A DNA stretch of 64,000 nucleotides from Chthonomonas calidirosea (GTDB lineage Bacteria > Armatimonadota > Fimbriimonadia > Fimbriimonadales > Fimbriimonadaceae). The notes beneath the pieces are model-generated. The model was not told where the DNA came from. It did no database searches and saw only the letters and a list, made by a program, of their open reading frames with translations. Positions 8,956-16,649 of the stretch are shown one piece after another. Made by a program: the position numbers and the translations under genes. Location: NCBI GenBank assembly GCA_945882415.1, contig CAMCWC010000011.1:1-64000 (forward strand), in the 5' to 3' direction. Every line of letters begins with the position of its first letter. The stretch's first letter is position 1.

Positions 8956-9915
8956 ATGCCATTGGTGGACCTGCCGCTTGACGAACTGAGAACCTACGCC
9001 GGACGAAACCCGAAACCCGCCGACCATGCCGAGTTCTGGGCGGCGGGGCTTGCCGAGCTTGACGCGCTTGATCCACAGGTCGAGATCGTTGATAGCTGGT
9101 TCCAGCCCGCGCATGTTCGGTGCGCCGACCTTTGGTTCACCGGCACCGGCAACTCGCGAATTCACGCTAAGTTACTCATTCCACGTGAGATCAAAGATCC
9201 GGCACCGGCGGTTTGTCATTTCCACGGCTACAGCATGCGGTCCGATGACTGGACGGGTTACCTGGGCTACGCCGGAGCGGGATTCGTGGTTGCGGCACTT
9301 GATTGCCGCGGACAGGCGGGCCAGTCTCAGGACGGAGTCTCGGTCAAAGGTCCGACGCTGGATGGACACATCATTCGCGGACTCGCCGACGAGCCAAGCA
9401 AGCTTTACTACCGAAACGTGTTTCTGGACACCGCGCTCTTGGCCCGAATTGTGATGGGGCTACCAGAAGTGGATGCCAGTCGAGTTGGTGCCTACGGCGG
9501 ATCGCAAGGCGGGGCACTGGCGCTGGCGTGTGCCTCTCTCGAACCTGGGATCGCACGGGTCGCACCGGTTCACCCATTCCTTTCCGACTATCAGCGCGTC
9601 TGGGAGATGGATCAGGACGTTGCGGCCTACGCCGAACTTCGCCGATTCTTCCGTCAGTTCGATCCACAACACCAGCGAGAGGCCGAGATCTTCGAGAAAC
9701 TCGGATACATCGACGTTCAGCACCTCACCGATCGGATCAAGGGCGAAGTGATGATGGGGATCGGATTGATGGACACGATTACGCCCCCTTCGACCTGCTA
9801 CGCCTCGTTCAACAAGATTCAGTCTCCGAAGCGCGATGTGGTTTATCCCGATTTCGGGCACGAAGGGCTACCTGAGTTTGGTGACTTCGCGTTCGAATTC
9901 TTAAGTCAAATGTAA
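8956..9915 (+). CDS. Acetyl xylan esterase / cephalosporin-C deacetylase-like (CE7)
   Basis: Alpha/beta hydrolase of 319 residues with the AXE1/CE7 pattern: N-terminal segment with PADHAEFWAAG, nucleophile elbow YGGSQGG (S183), Asp in GLMDTITPP (D273), and His in DFGHEGLPE (H302). Members deacetylate xylo-oligosaccharides and similar small esters, usually in the cytoplasm; no signal peptide is visible here. It lies 23 bp downstream of the kinase gene on the same strand. Confidence 0.88.
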   Translation: MPLVDLPLDELRTYAGRNPKPADHAEFWAAGLAELDALDPQVEIVDSWFQPAHVRCADLWFTGTGNSRIHAKLLIPREIKDPAPAVCHFHGYSMRSDDWTGYLGYAGAGFVVAALDCRGQAGQSQDGVSVKGPTLDGHIIRGLADEPSKLYYRNVFLDTALLARIVMGLPEVDASRVGAYGGSQGGALALACASLEPGIARVAPVHPFLSDYQRVWEMDQDVAAYAELRRFFRQFDPQHQREAEIFEKLGYIDVQHLTDRIKGEVMMGIGLMDTITPPSTCYASFNKIQSPKRDVVYPDFGHEGLPEFGDFAFEFLSQM

Positions 9916-9964
9916 TTTCAAGTCGATAGGCCGAGAGTCCCAACTCTCGGAATCTTCGCGGTAA

Positions 9965-10001
9965 ATTGAGTGTTAGAGACTCATACGGTTGAGTCTCTAA
10001 C
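9965..10001 (+). promoter_or_regulatory. HAIR-like HspR operator overlapping a perfect 12-bp inverted repeat
   Basis: Upstream of the cbpA-like gene, TTGAGT (9966-9971), seven bases, then ACTCA (9979-9983) follow the HAIR consensus CTTGAGT-N7-ACTCAAG. Overlapping it, GTTAGAGACTCA (9972-9983) is repeated perfectly inverted as TGAGTCTCTAAC (9990-10001) with a 6-nt spacer, ending 4 nt before the start codon. Because hspR is the second gene of the operon, this is most simply an autoregulatory heat-shock operator. The inverted repeat could also fold as an RNA hairpin next to the start site. Confidence 0.75.
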
Positions 10002-10005
10002 TGCT

Positions 10006-10932
10006 ATGGCAAAGAACTACTACGACGTGCTCGGCGTGGATAAAAAGGCGGACGAAAAGGAAATCAAGTCTGCCTACCGTCGGCTTGCGCGGAAGTATCA
10101 CCCGGACGTGAATCCGAATGATGCCACGGCGGAAGCCAAGTTCAAGGAAGTCTCGGCCGCAAACGAGGTGCTCAGCGATCCCGAGAAGCGGAAGCTTTAC
10201 GATCAGTACGGGAGCAACTGGGAGCACGCGCAGAATTTTGGTGGCGCAGCGAACGACTTTACGACCCAAGGCGCGGGCGGATTCAACTTTGGCGGTGGGG
10301 TCGGATCGATCTTCGATCACCTCTTTGGCGGAGGCACCCGCGTGCGCTCCGGAGTTCAGTTTGAGACCGACCTCTACGAACCTCAGGATGTCGAGAAGGT
10401 GGTTGAAGTTAGCCTTGAAGAGATCGATCGCGGAACGAAGCGGACGCTGACTTACCAGACGATGGATCAGCAGGCGCTGCGTGACCGAGTAACCACGATT
10501 CCGACGACAAAGAAGGTTGAAATCACTATTCCAGCCGGGATTGCAGATGGGAAAAAGCTCCGCGTTCCCGGGAAGGGACAAGCCTCCGCGACCGGACAGG
10601 CGGGCGACCTTTTCGTGACGGTCAAATATGCTGCGCACGAACGATTCGCTCCCGTTGGCGACCATTTGGAAGTTGAAGTTGCCGTTCCCTACACCGTTGC
10701 GGCGCTCGGCGGCGAGATCAAAGTTCCGACGCTCAGATCGACGATGTCGATGAGAATTCCGGAAGGAACTCAGAGTGGGCAAAAGTTCCGGCTTGCGGCG
10801 CAAGGCATCACGCAGTTTGGCGGGGGACGAAATGATCTGTTTGCGCGCATCAAGATCACCGTTCCGAAAGTCCTTACCGATCAGGAACGGGCATTGCTTA
10901 AACAACTTCAGGAGATGAACGGTAACGCGTGA
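10006..10932 (+). CDS. cbpA: J-domain co-chaperone, CbpA/DnaJ2-like (no zinc finger)
   Basis: 308-residue J-protein: J-domain (1-70) with HPD at 32-34, a Gly-rich linker, then two DnaJ C-terminal beta-sandwich domains. All four CxxCxGxG repeats of type I DnaJ are absent, so it is a type II/CbpA-like J-protein that works with DnaK under stress. [11 protein letters not shown] at 10006 is the standard family start. It overlaps hspR by 4 nt (GTGA), so the two form one translationally coupled operon. It is distinct from the complete dnaJ at 3603-4730. Confidence 0.9.
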   Translation: MAKNYYDVLGVDKKADEKEIKSAYRRLARKYHPDVNPNDATAEAKFKEVSAANEVLSDPEKRKLYDQYGSNWEHAQNFGGAANDFTTQGAGGFNFGGGVGSIFDHLFGGGTRVRSGVQFETDLYEPQDVEKVVEVSLEEIDRGTKRTLTYQTMDQQALRDRVTTIPTTKKVEITIPAGIADGKKLRVPGKGQASATGQAGDLFVTVKYAAHERFAPVGDHLEVEVAVPYTVAALGGEIKVPTLRSTMSMRIPEGTQSGQKFRLAAQGITQFGGGRNDLFARIKITVPKVLTDQERALLKQLQEMNGNA

Positions 10933-11333
10933 GGACGGATAACCAGCCTGTCTACATGATCGGCGTGGCCGCGCAGCTTTGCGGCATCCACCCGCAAACC
11001 CTCCGCCAGTATGAGCGGCTTGGACTTGTGAGCCCCCAGCGGGCCGGTGCAAAGAACCGCTTGTACAGCGAGAACGACATTCGACGGGTGAAGCGAATTC
11101 AGCGCCTCACCCAGGAAATGGGGGTCAACCTTGCCGGTGTAGAGTTGATTCTCCGGCTGTTGGAAGACATGGAAGAAGCCCGTCGCGAGATGGACGAGCA
11201 GTTGGAGGCTTACCAGCGAGAAGTTGAGATTCGGATTCAGCAACTGTTGGAGCGACCCAACATTCCGGTTCGGAAGGATGAGTCGCTCTTGCCAGTCCCG
11301 AATTTCATCACGCGTCCGCCAATAGACCTGTAG
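10929..11333 (+). CDS. hspR: HspR-type MerR-family heat-shock repressor
   Basis: 134-residue MerR-type regulator whose HTH part ([20 protein letters not shown], then [11 protein letters not shown] and [11 protein letters not shown]) and [10 protein letters not shown] segment follow actinobacterial HspR closely. A coiled-coil-rich acidic C-terminal part (about 75-115) fits a dimer. HspR represses chaperone genes at HAIR sites, often together with DnaK; the HAIR-like site before the operon agrees with this. The start is GTG overlapping the cbpA stop. The 3' end overlaps the convergent DUF418 gene by 26 bp. Confidence 0.88.
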   Translation: MRTDNQPVYMIGVAAQLCGIHPQTLRQYERLGLVSPQRAGAKNRLYSENDIRRVKRIQRLTQEMGVNLAGVELILRLLEDMEEARREMDEQLEAYQREVEIRIQQLLERPNIPVRKDESLLPVPNFITRPPIDL

Positions 11334-12510
11334 TTCGCCAAGGCAGCTTCTTCTTCGCTACGGCGCTTCTCCACAGCCACTCGACCGGTCCGATGTCGAA
11401 CTTTCGAAGCCAGAGATCGGAGAAGATGAAGTTGATCACCCAGACTCCGAGTACGACCATATATTCCTGCGGTCGGTTGAGCTTGCCAAAGTATCCAAAG
11501 CCCCACGAATAGAAGAACGTGGTGCAAAGGAGCGATTGGAGGATGTAGTTGCTGAGTGCAATCTTTCCGACTTTGCCGAACATCCGGCCAAGGAAGCCGG
11601 ACTTGCCAGCTTCAACTAGCGAGGCAATTCCGGTCACCAGCCCGACGGCCAACAGCGGACCGCAGAACAATTCCCAAGCGATCGATGCCGAGCTCAGCGC
11701 CTTGTGCGGCAGTAAGAAGGCGACGAGGTTTAGCGGAATTCCCAAACCGAGCCCCGCCCAAAGCAGTCCGTTGCGGAGCTTTGGATGGGCCGACGGTGCG
11801 ACCAGGAAGTTTCGCCGGGCCATGAGAATTCCGATGCTAAACAGTGCAAGCAGGCTTGGCAGGATCGTGAGAACGATGAACAGCGTCATGACCATCCAAA
11901 GGATTCCCCGGTACTTGAGCTGATCCAGATAAGTGCCCTTTGCAAATGCCGCGACCTCGTCGGACATTCGGAACGGATAAAATTCGACCCCTCTGCTTCC
12001 TGCACCTTCTGGGCTAAGTATTGCTGCGAGGCCAAATACGCCTGCAAAGAGCAAATTCAGCCCAAACACTCCGGCAATGATCCAACGGAGCCCTCGCTCA
12101 TCGCTCTTCACCATGAATGCGGCGATGAACGATACGACGGCATAGGAGAACAGGATGTCGCCGATCCAGATGAAGAAGCCATGGATGAATCCGAGGACGC
12201 CGAGCAACAGCGCCCGCCGGAAGTAGGTTTGTGGCCATGCTTTCCCACCCGCTTCAGCTTTTTGGAACTGCAAATACAGTCCGTAACCAAAGAGAATGGC
12301 CAGCGAAGATCGAAACTTTCCGGCCGCTAGAGCGATTTCACCTTGGTTGAACAAGTGAGTTATGGAATCGACTGAGGTAGCCGCGCCAAAGTTTCTCGAG
12401 AAATCCGGCCCAGCAAAAGTAGCGATGTTCGCGAGGAGGATTCCAAGAATGGCAAAGCCTCGAATGACATCGAGGCTTTGGATTCGCGCAGAAGCGACGG
12501 TTCCGGGCAT
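11308..12510 (-). CDS. DUF418 family membrane protein
   Basis: 400-residue polytopic membrane protein starting with the family signature RIQSLDVIRGFAILGILLANI, followed by about nine to ten hydrophobic segments, and ending in a segment with F-S-D-L-W-L-R-K-F-D-I-G-P-V-E-W-L-W-R that is typical of the DUF418 C-terminus. Function is unknown; the family (YeiB-like) is related to membrane acyltransferase-like folds and has been suggested to take part in transport or envelope modification. It lies 18 bp downstream of no other gene on its strand except msrA, which is separately transcribed. Confidence 0.88.
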   Translation of the reverse strand: MPGTVASARIQSLDVIRGFAILGILLANIATFAGPDFSRNFGAATSVDSITHLFNQGEIALAAGKFRSSLAILFGYGLYLQFQKAEAGGKAWPQTYFRRALLLGVLGFIHGFFIWIGDILFSYAVVSFIAAFMVKSDERGLRWIIAGVFGLNLLFAGVFGLAAILSPEGAGSRGVEFYPFRMSDEVAAFAKGTYLDQLKYRGILWMVMTLFIVLTILPSLLALFSIGILMARRNFLVAPSAHPKLRNGLLWAGLGLGIPLNLVAFLLPHKALSSASIAWELFCGPLLAVGLVTGIASLVEAGKSGFLGRMFGKVGKIALSNYILQSLLCTTFFYSWGFGYFGKLNRPQEYMVVLGVWVINFIFSDLWLRKFDIGPVEWLWRSAVAKKKLPWRTTGLLADA

Positions 12511-12528
12511 GCCGGAAACTATATCTGG

Positions 12529-13176
12529 CTAGCCCTTAATTGGGAGCCCAGTCCGTGGAGAACAGGACTTCTTGCCCGTCTTTTCGTCGTATTGTTGGTG
12601 ATATTCCTCGGCCATCCAGAACCTCGGGGCCGGAAGAATCGTGGTCACAATCGGCTTGTCCCAGTTCTTCTGCTCCTTCTGCTTGCTCGCCAATGCCAGC
12701 TTTCGCTGAGTTTCGGAGAAGGTCCAGATCGCGGTGCGGTACTGGTCGCCAATGTCTGGGCCTTGTCGGTCGATCAGCGTCGGGTCGTGCCAGTCCCAGA
12801 AGTTCTTCAAGAGCTTTTCGTAGCTGTTCTTCTTCGGATCAAATTCAACCAGAAGGGACTCCGCGTGGCCTGTGTTGCTGTAGCAAACTTGCTCGTACGT
12901 CGGGTTCTGGGTTCGGCCTCCGGCGTAGCCGACGGCGGTTTGGACGACGCCCGGTTGCATTCGGAACCAATCCTCGATTCCCCAGAAGCAGCCGCCGCTG
13001 AGCATGATGAGCTCATTACCGGGCTTCGGTTTGGGCGGCCACGCGGTCCTAACCTGACCAGGGTTTCCGCCAATCGGGCGCTTTACAACCTTTTGTGAGG
13101 TCGAAGTCCCTTGCCCCATCAAGGTGACAACGCCACCAAGACTAAGCGCAACTACAGCTAACGCGATCCATTTCAT
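12529..13176 (-). CDS. msrA: Peptide methionine sulfoxide reductase MsrA, exported
   Basis: Reduces methionine-S-sulfoxide in damaged proteins. The catalytic Cys is C63 in the GGCFWGIEDWF motif, with the family segments VGYAGG, TGHAESLLVEFDP, FWDWHDPT and DIGDQYRTAIW in order. Residues 1-23 form a hydrophobic signal-like segment (IALAVVALSLGGVVTLM), so this copy probably acts outside the cytoplasm. The C-terminus (K-S-C-S-P) retains a cysteine that could be the resolving one. No msrB neighbour is seen. Confidence 0.93.
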   Translation of the reverse strand: MKWIALAVVALSLGGVVTLMGQGTSTSQKVVKRPIGGNPGQVRTAWPPKPKPGNELIMLSGGCFWGIEDWFRMQPGVVQTAVGYAGGRTQNPTYEQVCYSNTGHAESLLVEFDPKKNSYEKLLKNFWDWHDPTLIDRQGPDIGDQYRTAIWTFSETQRKLALASKQKEQKNWDKPIVTTILPAPRFWMAEEYHQQYDEKTGKKSCSPRTGLPIKG

Positions 13177-13263
13177 CTTCTTTCCTTACTAACGCTGGGA
13201 GCTTGTCGGTTGTTTCTGGAATCAAGCTACATTCACTTAAGCCGGGAACACCGCGGATAGTTC

Positions 13264-13872
13264 CTAGGCTTCCGTCGTGGCGATGAGGTTTCTCATCCAA
13301 GACTGCAAGTCATCAAAGCTATCTGGGCTGACGGCATGGCCCATTGGATACTCCCGGAGAACGACGGCATCGCTGATGGTCCGAAGCTCATCTCGGATCC
13401 GCTGACCTTCCGATACCGGAATGACTTCGTCGTACCGCCCGTGCTGCACCAGAACCGGTGGGACACGCGATGGGAGTTTTTCAGGCTCGGGCCATCGGGA
13501 ACTGAGGATCATGGCGCCGGCATACTTTTCGGGACGAGCGAGCACTTCTTGAAGAGCCATCATTCCGCCCTGGCTGAATCCCATAAGGACCGTGTTTGCA
13601 ACGGGCGGCAAGCCATCAATCGATCGCTGGAGGAGCTCGGCGCTTTCGCGGACCTGAGCAGGATCAAAACGGATTCCAGCATCGGTCCACTCGATATCGA
13701 ACCAGGCGAAGCCTTGCAAGTACGGCCATGGAGCCTCGATGCTGACCCTTTCGATCTCGCCTTCGAGCTCGGTTAGAAGTCCGAAAAGATCGTATCGATC
13801 ACTCCCTAGACCGTGCAAGGCAATGACCCGCCAGTCGGCGGTTGTCTGATCGGATTGGACTCTTAAAGGCAT
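13264..13872 (-). CDS. Carboxylesterase/phospholipase-type alpha/beta hydrolase
   Basis: About 202-residue Abhydrolase_2 (YpfH/carboxylesterase) enzyme. ALHGLGSDRYD is the oxyanion-hole region, GFSQGGMMAL carries the nucleophile Ser, VQHGRYDEVIPV the Asp and YPMGHAVS the His. There is no signal peptide, so it is cytoplasmic. The ATG at 13872 is chosen; a GTG two codons upstream (13878) is also possible. Substrate unknown. Confidence 0.87.
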   Translation of the reverse strand: MPLRVQSDQTTADWRVIALHGLGSDRYDLFGLLTELEGEIERVSIEAPWPYLQGFAWFDIEWTDAGIRFDPAQVRESAELLQRSIDGLPPVANTVLMGFSQGGMMALQEVLARPEKYAGAMILSSRWPEPEKLPSRVPPVLVQHGRYDEVIPVSEGQRIRDELRTISDAVVLREYPMGHAVSPDSFDDLQSWMRNLIATTEA

Positions 13873-13912
13873 AGGCACTTTTTACTTGGAAAAGGGCAGG
13901 TAGCATCGAAAA

Positions 13913-14866
13913 ATGGCCGGGATTCCGATTGCCGTGCTCGCAATTCTTGCTTTTTCGCCGAATCGAATGAATTCCGACACCCTTGATCAGATTTGTAGCG
14001 ACGCAGGAAAGCGAGCAGTAGCCAAGTTTGCCGACGCCAAGGTTCTGCCGGAAGAGATTGGCATTTCGATTGCCGTGCTAAACCGCGATTCGCTGAGCTA
14101 CGAAACCGGCGGTTATCGTGACCGTGAGCCGATGTATCCGGCGAGCGTCGTGAAGTTCTTCTACCTCGTGCACCTCATGCATCAGGTCGAACAGGGTGAG
14201 GTGAAGATGACCGACGAACTAAAGCGCGGCACCACCGATATGATCAAGGACTCGAGCAATGACGCAACGGGCTACATTCTGGATGTGCTCACCAAAACTA
14301 CCGGTGGGCCCGAGCTTTCCGGTGAAGAGCTGAAGGCGTGGATGGACAAGCGAAACACGGTCAACCGTTGGTACGAATCTCTTGGATATAGCGGGATCAA
14401 TGTGAACCAGAAAACTTGGAACGAGGGTCCCTATGGCCGCGAGCGGCAGGGCTACGGGCCGAAATTTGAGCTTCGGAATTCATTGCATCCGGCGGCTTGC
14501 ACCCGACTTTTTGCCGAGGTTGCACTTGGAAAGATCGTGACGGAAGCACGCTGCCAGGAAATGTTGGGCTACCTTTCTCGCCCGATCATTGCGGATGATT
14601 CAAAAGCTGACTTCCAAAGCCGAGCCTTTATCGGGAAGGCACTTCCTTCTGGTTACAAGCTTTGGTCGAAGGCGGGATACGTGACCGCCGAGCGGCACGA
14701 CACCGCGTACGTCAAGAGTCCAGACGGTCGCGAACTCGTGATCTCCGTTTTCACCAAGAACCACACCCAAACGCCCGACCTGATTCCATTCATTGCGTCG
14801 GAAATCTTGAAAGAACTGAAGATGCCTGCCGTAGAAACCATTTCGGGAACCGAAATTGAAGGCTAA
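13913..14866 (+). CDS. Class A beta-lactamase-fold serine hydrolase
   Basis: 317 residues with a short hydrophobic export signal (about 1-16), then the penicillin-binding fold: SxxK in YPASVVKFF (S78, K81), an S-x-N element in [10 protein letters not shown], and a KTG-box equivalent written K-A-G ([16 protein letters not shown]). It could be a beta-lactamase, but the unusual S-S-N and K-A-G boxes make a peptidoglycan or esterase-type hydrolase equally possible. Its 3' end overlaps the pilin-like gene by 11 bp. Confidence 0.82.
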   Translation: MAGIPIAVLAILAFSPNRMNSDTLDQICSDAGKRAVAKFADAKVLPEEIGISIAVLNRDSLSYETGGYRDREPMYPASVVKFFYLVHLMHQVEQGEVKMTDELKRGTTDMIKDSSNDATGYILDVLTKTTGGPELSGEELKAWMDKRNTVNRWYESLGYSGINVNQKTWNEGPYGRERQGYGPKFELRNSLHPAACTRLFAEVALGKIVTEARCQEMLGYLSRPIIADDSKADFQSRAFIGKALPSGYKLWSKAGYVTAERHDTAYVKSPDGRELVISVFTKNHTQTPDLIPFIASEILKELKMPAVETISGTEIEG

Positions 14867-15530
14867 CTCCAAACGTTCTGCATTTACGCTTATCGAGCTA
14901 CTCGTGGTGATCGCTGTCATCGCGATCCTCGCGGCAATTCTGTTCCCAGTTTTCAGCCAGGCAAAGGAAGCAGCAAAGCGGACGCAATGCCTGAGCAGCC
15001 TGAAAGACATCGGCACGGTGATTGCGCTTTACGGCGCGGACTATGACGACAGATTGCCGGATCGCCGCGACCTGAAGGAGTTGGATTATCGCCCGTGGAC
15101 CTCTTGGCCGCCGTCTGACCCGCGTGCCGGCTGGATTGAGGGAATCATGAAGACTTACGGCTCGAAGGAAGGTCTGCTCTGCCCGAGCGTGCGTGGTTCG
15201 CGAATGGGCGAAATTGTCCAGGTCAGGCAGGGCAATTCAAACTATTGGATGTGGCGGTTTGACCGGATTGGTTCTGACGTCGCGCTCGATAATTGGTGGG
15301 GGAAGACGCCAGACCAGGCGGTTTCTGACTTGATCTCCGCGAACAATCCGACGGTTGGAGAAATCACGGGCACGGCAGAAGCGGAGCTCGCAGTGGACCC
15401 GTACTTCCCTCGCACAATTCCTTCGGTTAGCGCCGAACTCAGAGGGCTGTCCGTTCACTTTGGCGGCCGGAACCGGGTTTTCCTCGACGGCCACGCCAAA
15501 TGGCTGAAAGACCGTCGCCTGAATCCTTAG
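14856..15530 (+). CDS. Type IV pilin-like protein (prepilin N-terminal methylation motif)
   Basis: 224 residues beginning with a short basic leader (K-A-N-S-K-R-S) and the prepilin cleavage motif [17 protein letters not shown]; cleavage before F with Ala instead of Gly at -1. The next stretch [15 protein letters not shown] and the C-terminal [18 protein letters not shown] (an H-x-D-G type end, as in DUF1559-like pseudopilins) are the style seen in Armatimonadota and Planctomycetes. No ATG is available, so the TTG at 14856, inside the previous gene's end, is the likely start. It overlaps the convergent reverse gene by 4 bp. Confidence 0.85.
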   Translation: MKANSKRSAFTLIELLVVIAVIAILAAILFPVFSQAKEAAKRTQCLSSLKDIGTVIALYGADYDDRLPDRRDLKELDYRPWTSWPPSDPRAGWIEGIMKTYGSKEGLLCPSVRGSRMGEIVQVRQGNSNYWMWRFDRIGSDVALDNWWGKTPDQAVSDLISANNPTVGEITGTAEAELAVDPYFPRTIPSVSAELRGLSVHFGGRNRVFLDGHAKWLKDRRLNP

Positions 15531-16252
15531 ACTTTTCGTATTTCGAGGGTGTAGTCGGATCCGGGACCCGTTGATTTCATTGCGGCAGCTAGTAAGATGC
15601 CGCGGTCATTGAACATCGCCTGATAGCTAACCGGAATCTTCTCGGACCGGATGTTCTCCGGCGGTCGGCTCCATGCCCCATCCACGATGATCTCCTTGCG
15701 CTCGTTCCGGTACATGTTAGTGACCAACGTACCGACGACATTCGAACCATGTTCTGGCAATTCGGTCGACACTTGACTGAGTTGACTTGGCAGCGTGAAA
15801 CAGATGAGTCCGGCATAAGGGTCCTCAAACGCTCGCCAAGGAAGCCCCTGCGGGAATGGTCCGTTTTCCAAGAATTCCGCCTCTAGGCTGCCGAACTTTT
15901 GCGGACGACCCGCCCGATTTTTGCCCGATTCCATCATGAGATTCGAGAAGAAGACGCGGACTTGGCGCGGTTTTTCCTCCGCCGGTGGCAACACTTCCAT
16001 GCGCATCCTGTACCTAACGGTGACCTTGTCAAATCCGACCGACGTTTGGATCGTGATTGCATAGTTGAACTTCTCCTTCGGTTTCCAAGCGCGGGTTACA
16101 ACCGGGGGCGGAACCGGTTCTTGCTTTGAAACGTCGGTTACAGGCGGGATTTGCAAACTAAAAGTTTGCAGAATTCCTGCATACAGTGGGACCAAGGGCC
16201 ACTTTTTGGCGTACCGTAGCTGTATCCTGTCCCCGGTAAGGAATCTATTCAT
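15527..16252 (-). CDS. Uncharacterised protein, possibly exported
   Basis: I do not recognise the family. The protein has a proline-rich segment (P-V-P-P-P-V-V), then a beta-rich body with conserved-looking [10 protein letters not shown] and Y-R-M-R-M-E-V-L-P strands and a C-terminal Y-T-L-E-I-R-K-V. The start is uncertain: the ATG at 16252 lies exactly opposite the start codon of the divergent forward gene, and a TTG about 20 codons further in ([14 protein letters not shown]) would give a weak signal-like N-terminus and leave room for promoters. Confidence 0.6.
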   Translation of the reverse strand: MNRFLTGDRIQLRYAKKWPLVPLYAGILQTFSLQIPPVTDVSKQEPVPPPVVTRAWKPKEKFNYAITIQTSVGFDKVTVRYRMRMEVLPPAEEKPRQVRVFFSNLMMESGKNRAGRPQKFGSLEAEFLENGPFPQGLPWRAFEDPYAGLICFTLPSQLSQVSTELPEHGSNVVGTLVTNMYRNERKEIIVDGAWSRPPENIRSEKIPVSYQAMFNDRGILLAAAMKSTGPGSDYTLEIRKV

Positions 16253-16649
16253 GAACAATCGATTTGTACTCATCGCACTCGCACTTTTCGCAATTCTCGG
16301 ATCTGCCTTCGCACAGGGCGGTATGGGGACTATGACGCCTGAGCAGAAGGCGCAGCTCTCCAAAATGCGCGAAGAGCGATACAAGCAGGTTGGGAAGGAA
16401 CTTAAACTCACTCCTGATCAGCTCAAAAAGATGCGAGCAGCCGACGATAAGCTTCAGGCTAAGGCCATGAAGATTATGCAGGGCCCTGGAGACCAGCAGG
16501 CGAAAATGCCAAAGCTGATGGCGCTCCGCCCCGAGCTCCTTGCCGAGTACAAGAAGTTCCTCAAGCCAGACCAGCTGAAGAAGGTTGAGGAAATGATGAA
16601 CAAGCAAATGGGAATGGGCCGTGGCGGCGCTCCCAAAGGACAGGGCTAA
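16251..16649 (+). CDS. Small exported helical protein, Spy/CpxP-like
   Basis: 132 residues: signal peptide [21 protein letters not shown], then a charged, Met- and Lys-rich helical body containing the pattern L-T-P-D-Q-L-K-K-M-R, like the LTxxQ repeats of Spy/CpxP-type periplasmic chaperones, and a Gly-rich tail. An AAGGA Shine-Dalgarno lies 8 nt before the ATG, supporting this start. A role as an envelope stress or metal-binding protein is only a guess. It converges on the S9 peptidase with a 3-bp stop overlap. Confidence 0.75.
   Translation: MNNRFVLIALALFAILGSAFAQGGMGTMTPEQKAQLSKMREERYKQVGKELKLTPDQLKKMRAADDKLQAKAMKIMQGPGDQQAKMPKLMALRPELLAEYKKFLKPDQLKKVEEMMNKQMGMGRGGAPKGQG

Noticed and set aside
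9997-11052. Antisense open frame of 351 codons opposite cbpA-like and hspR
   Set aside because: The forward strand genes have full families and a matching operator; the reverse frame has only low-complexity Arg-rich sequence.
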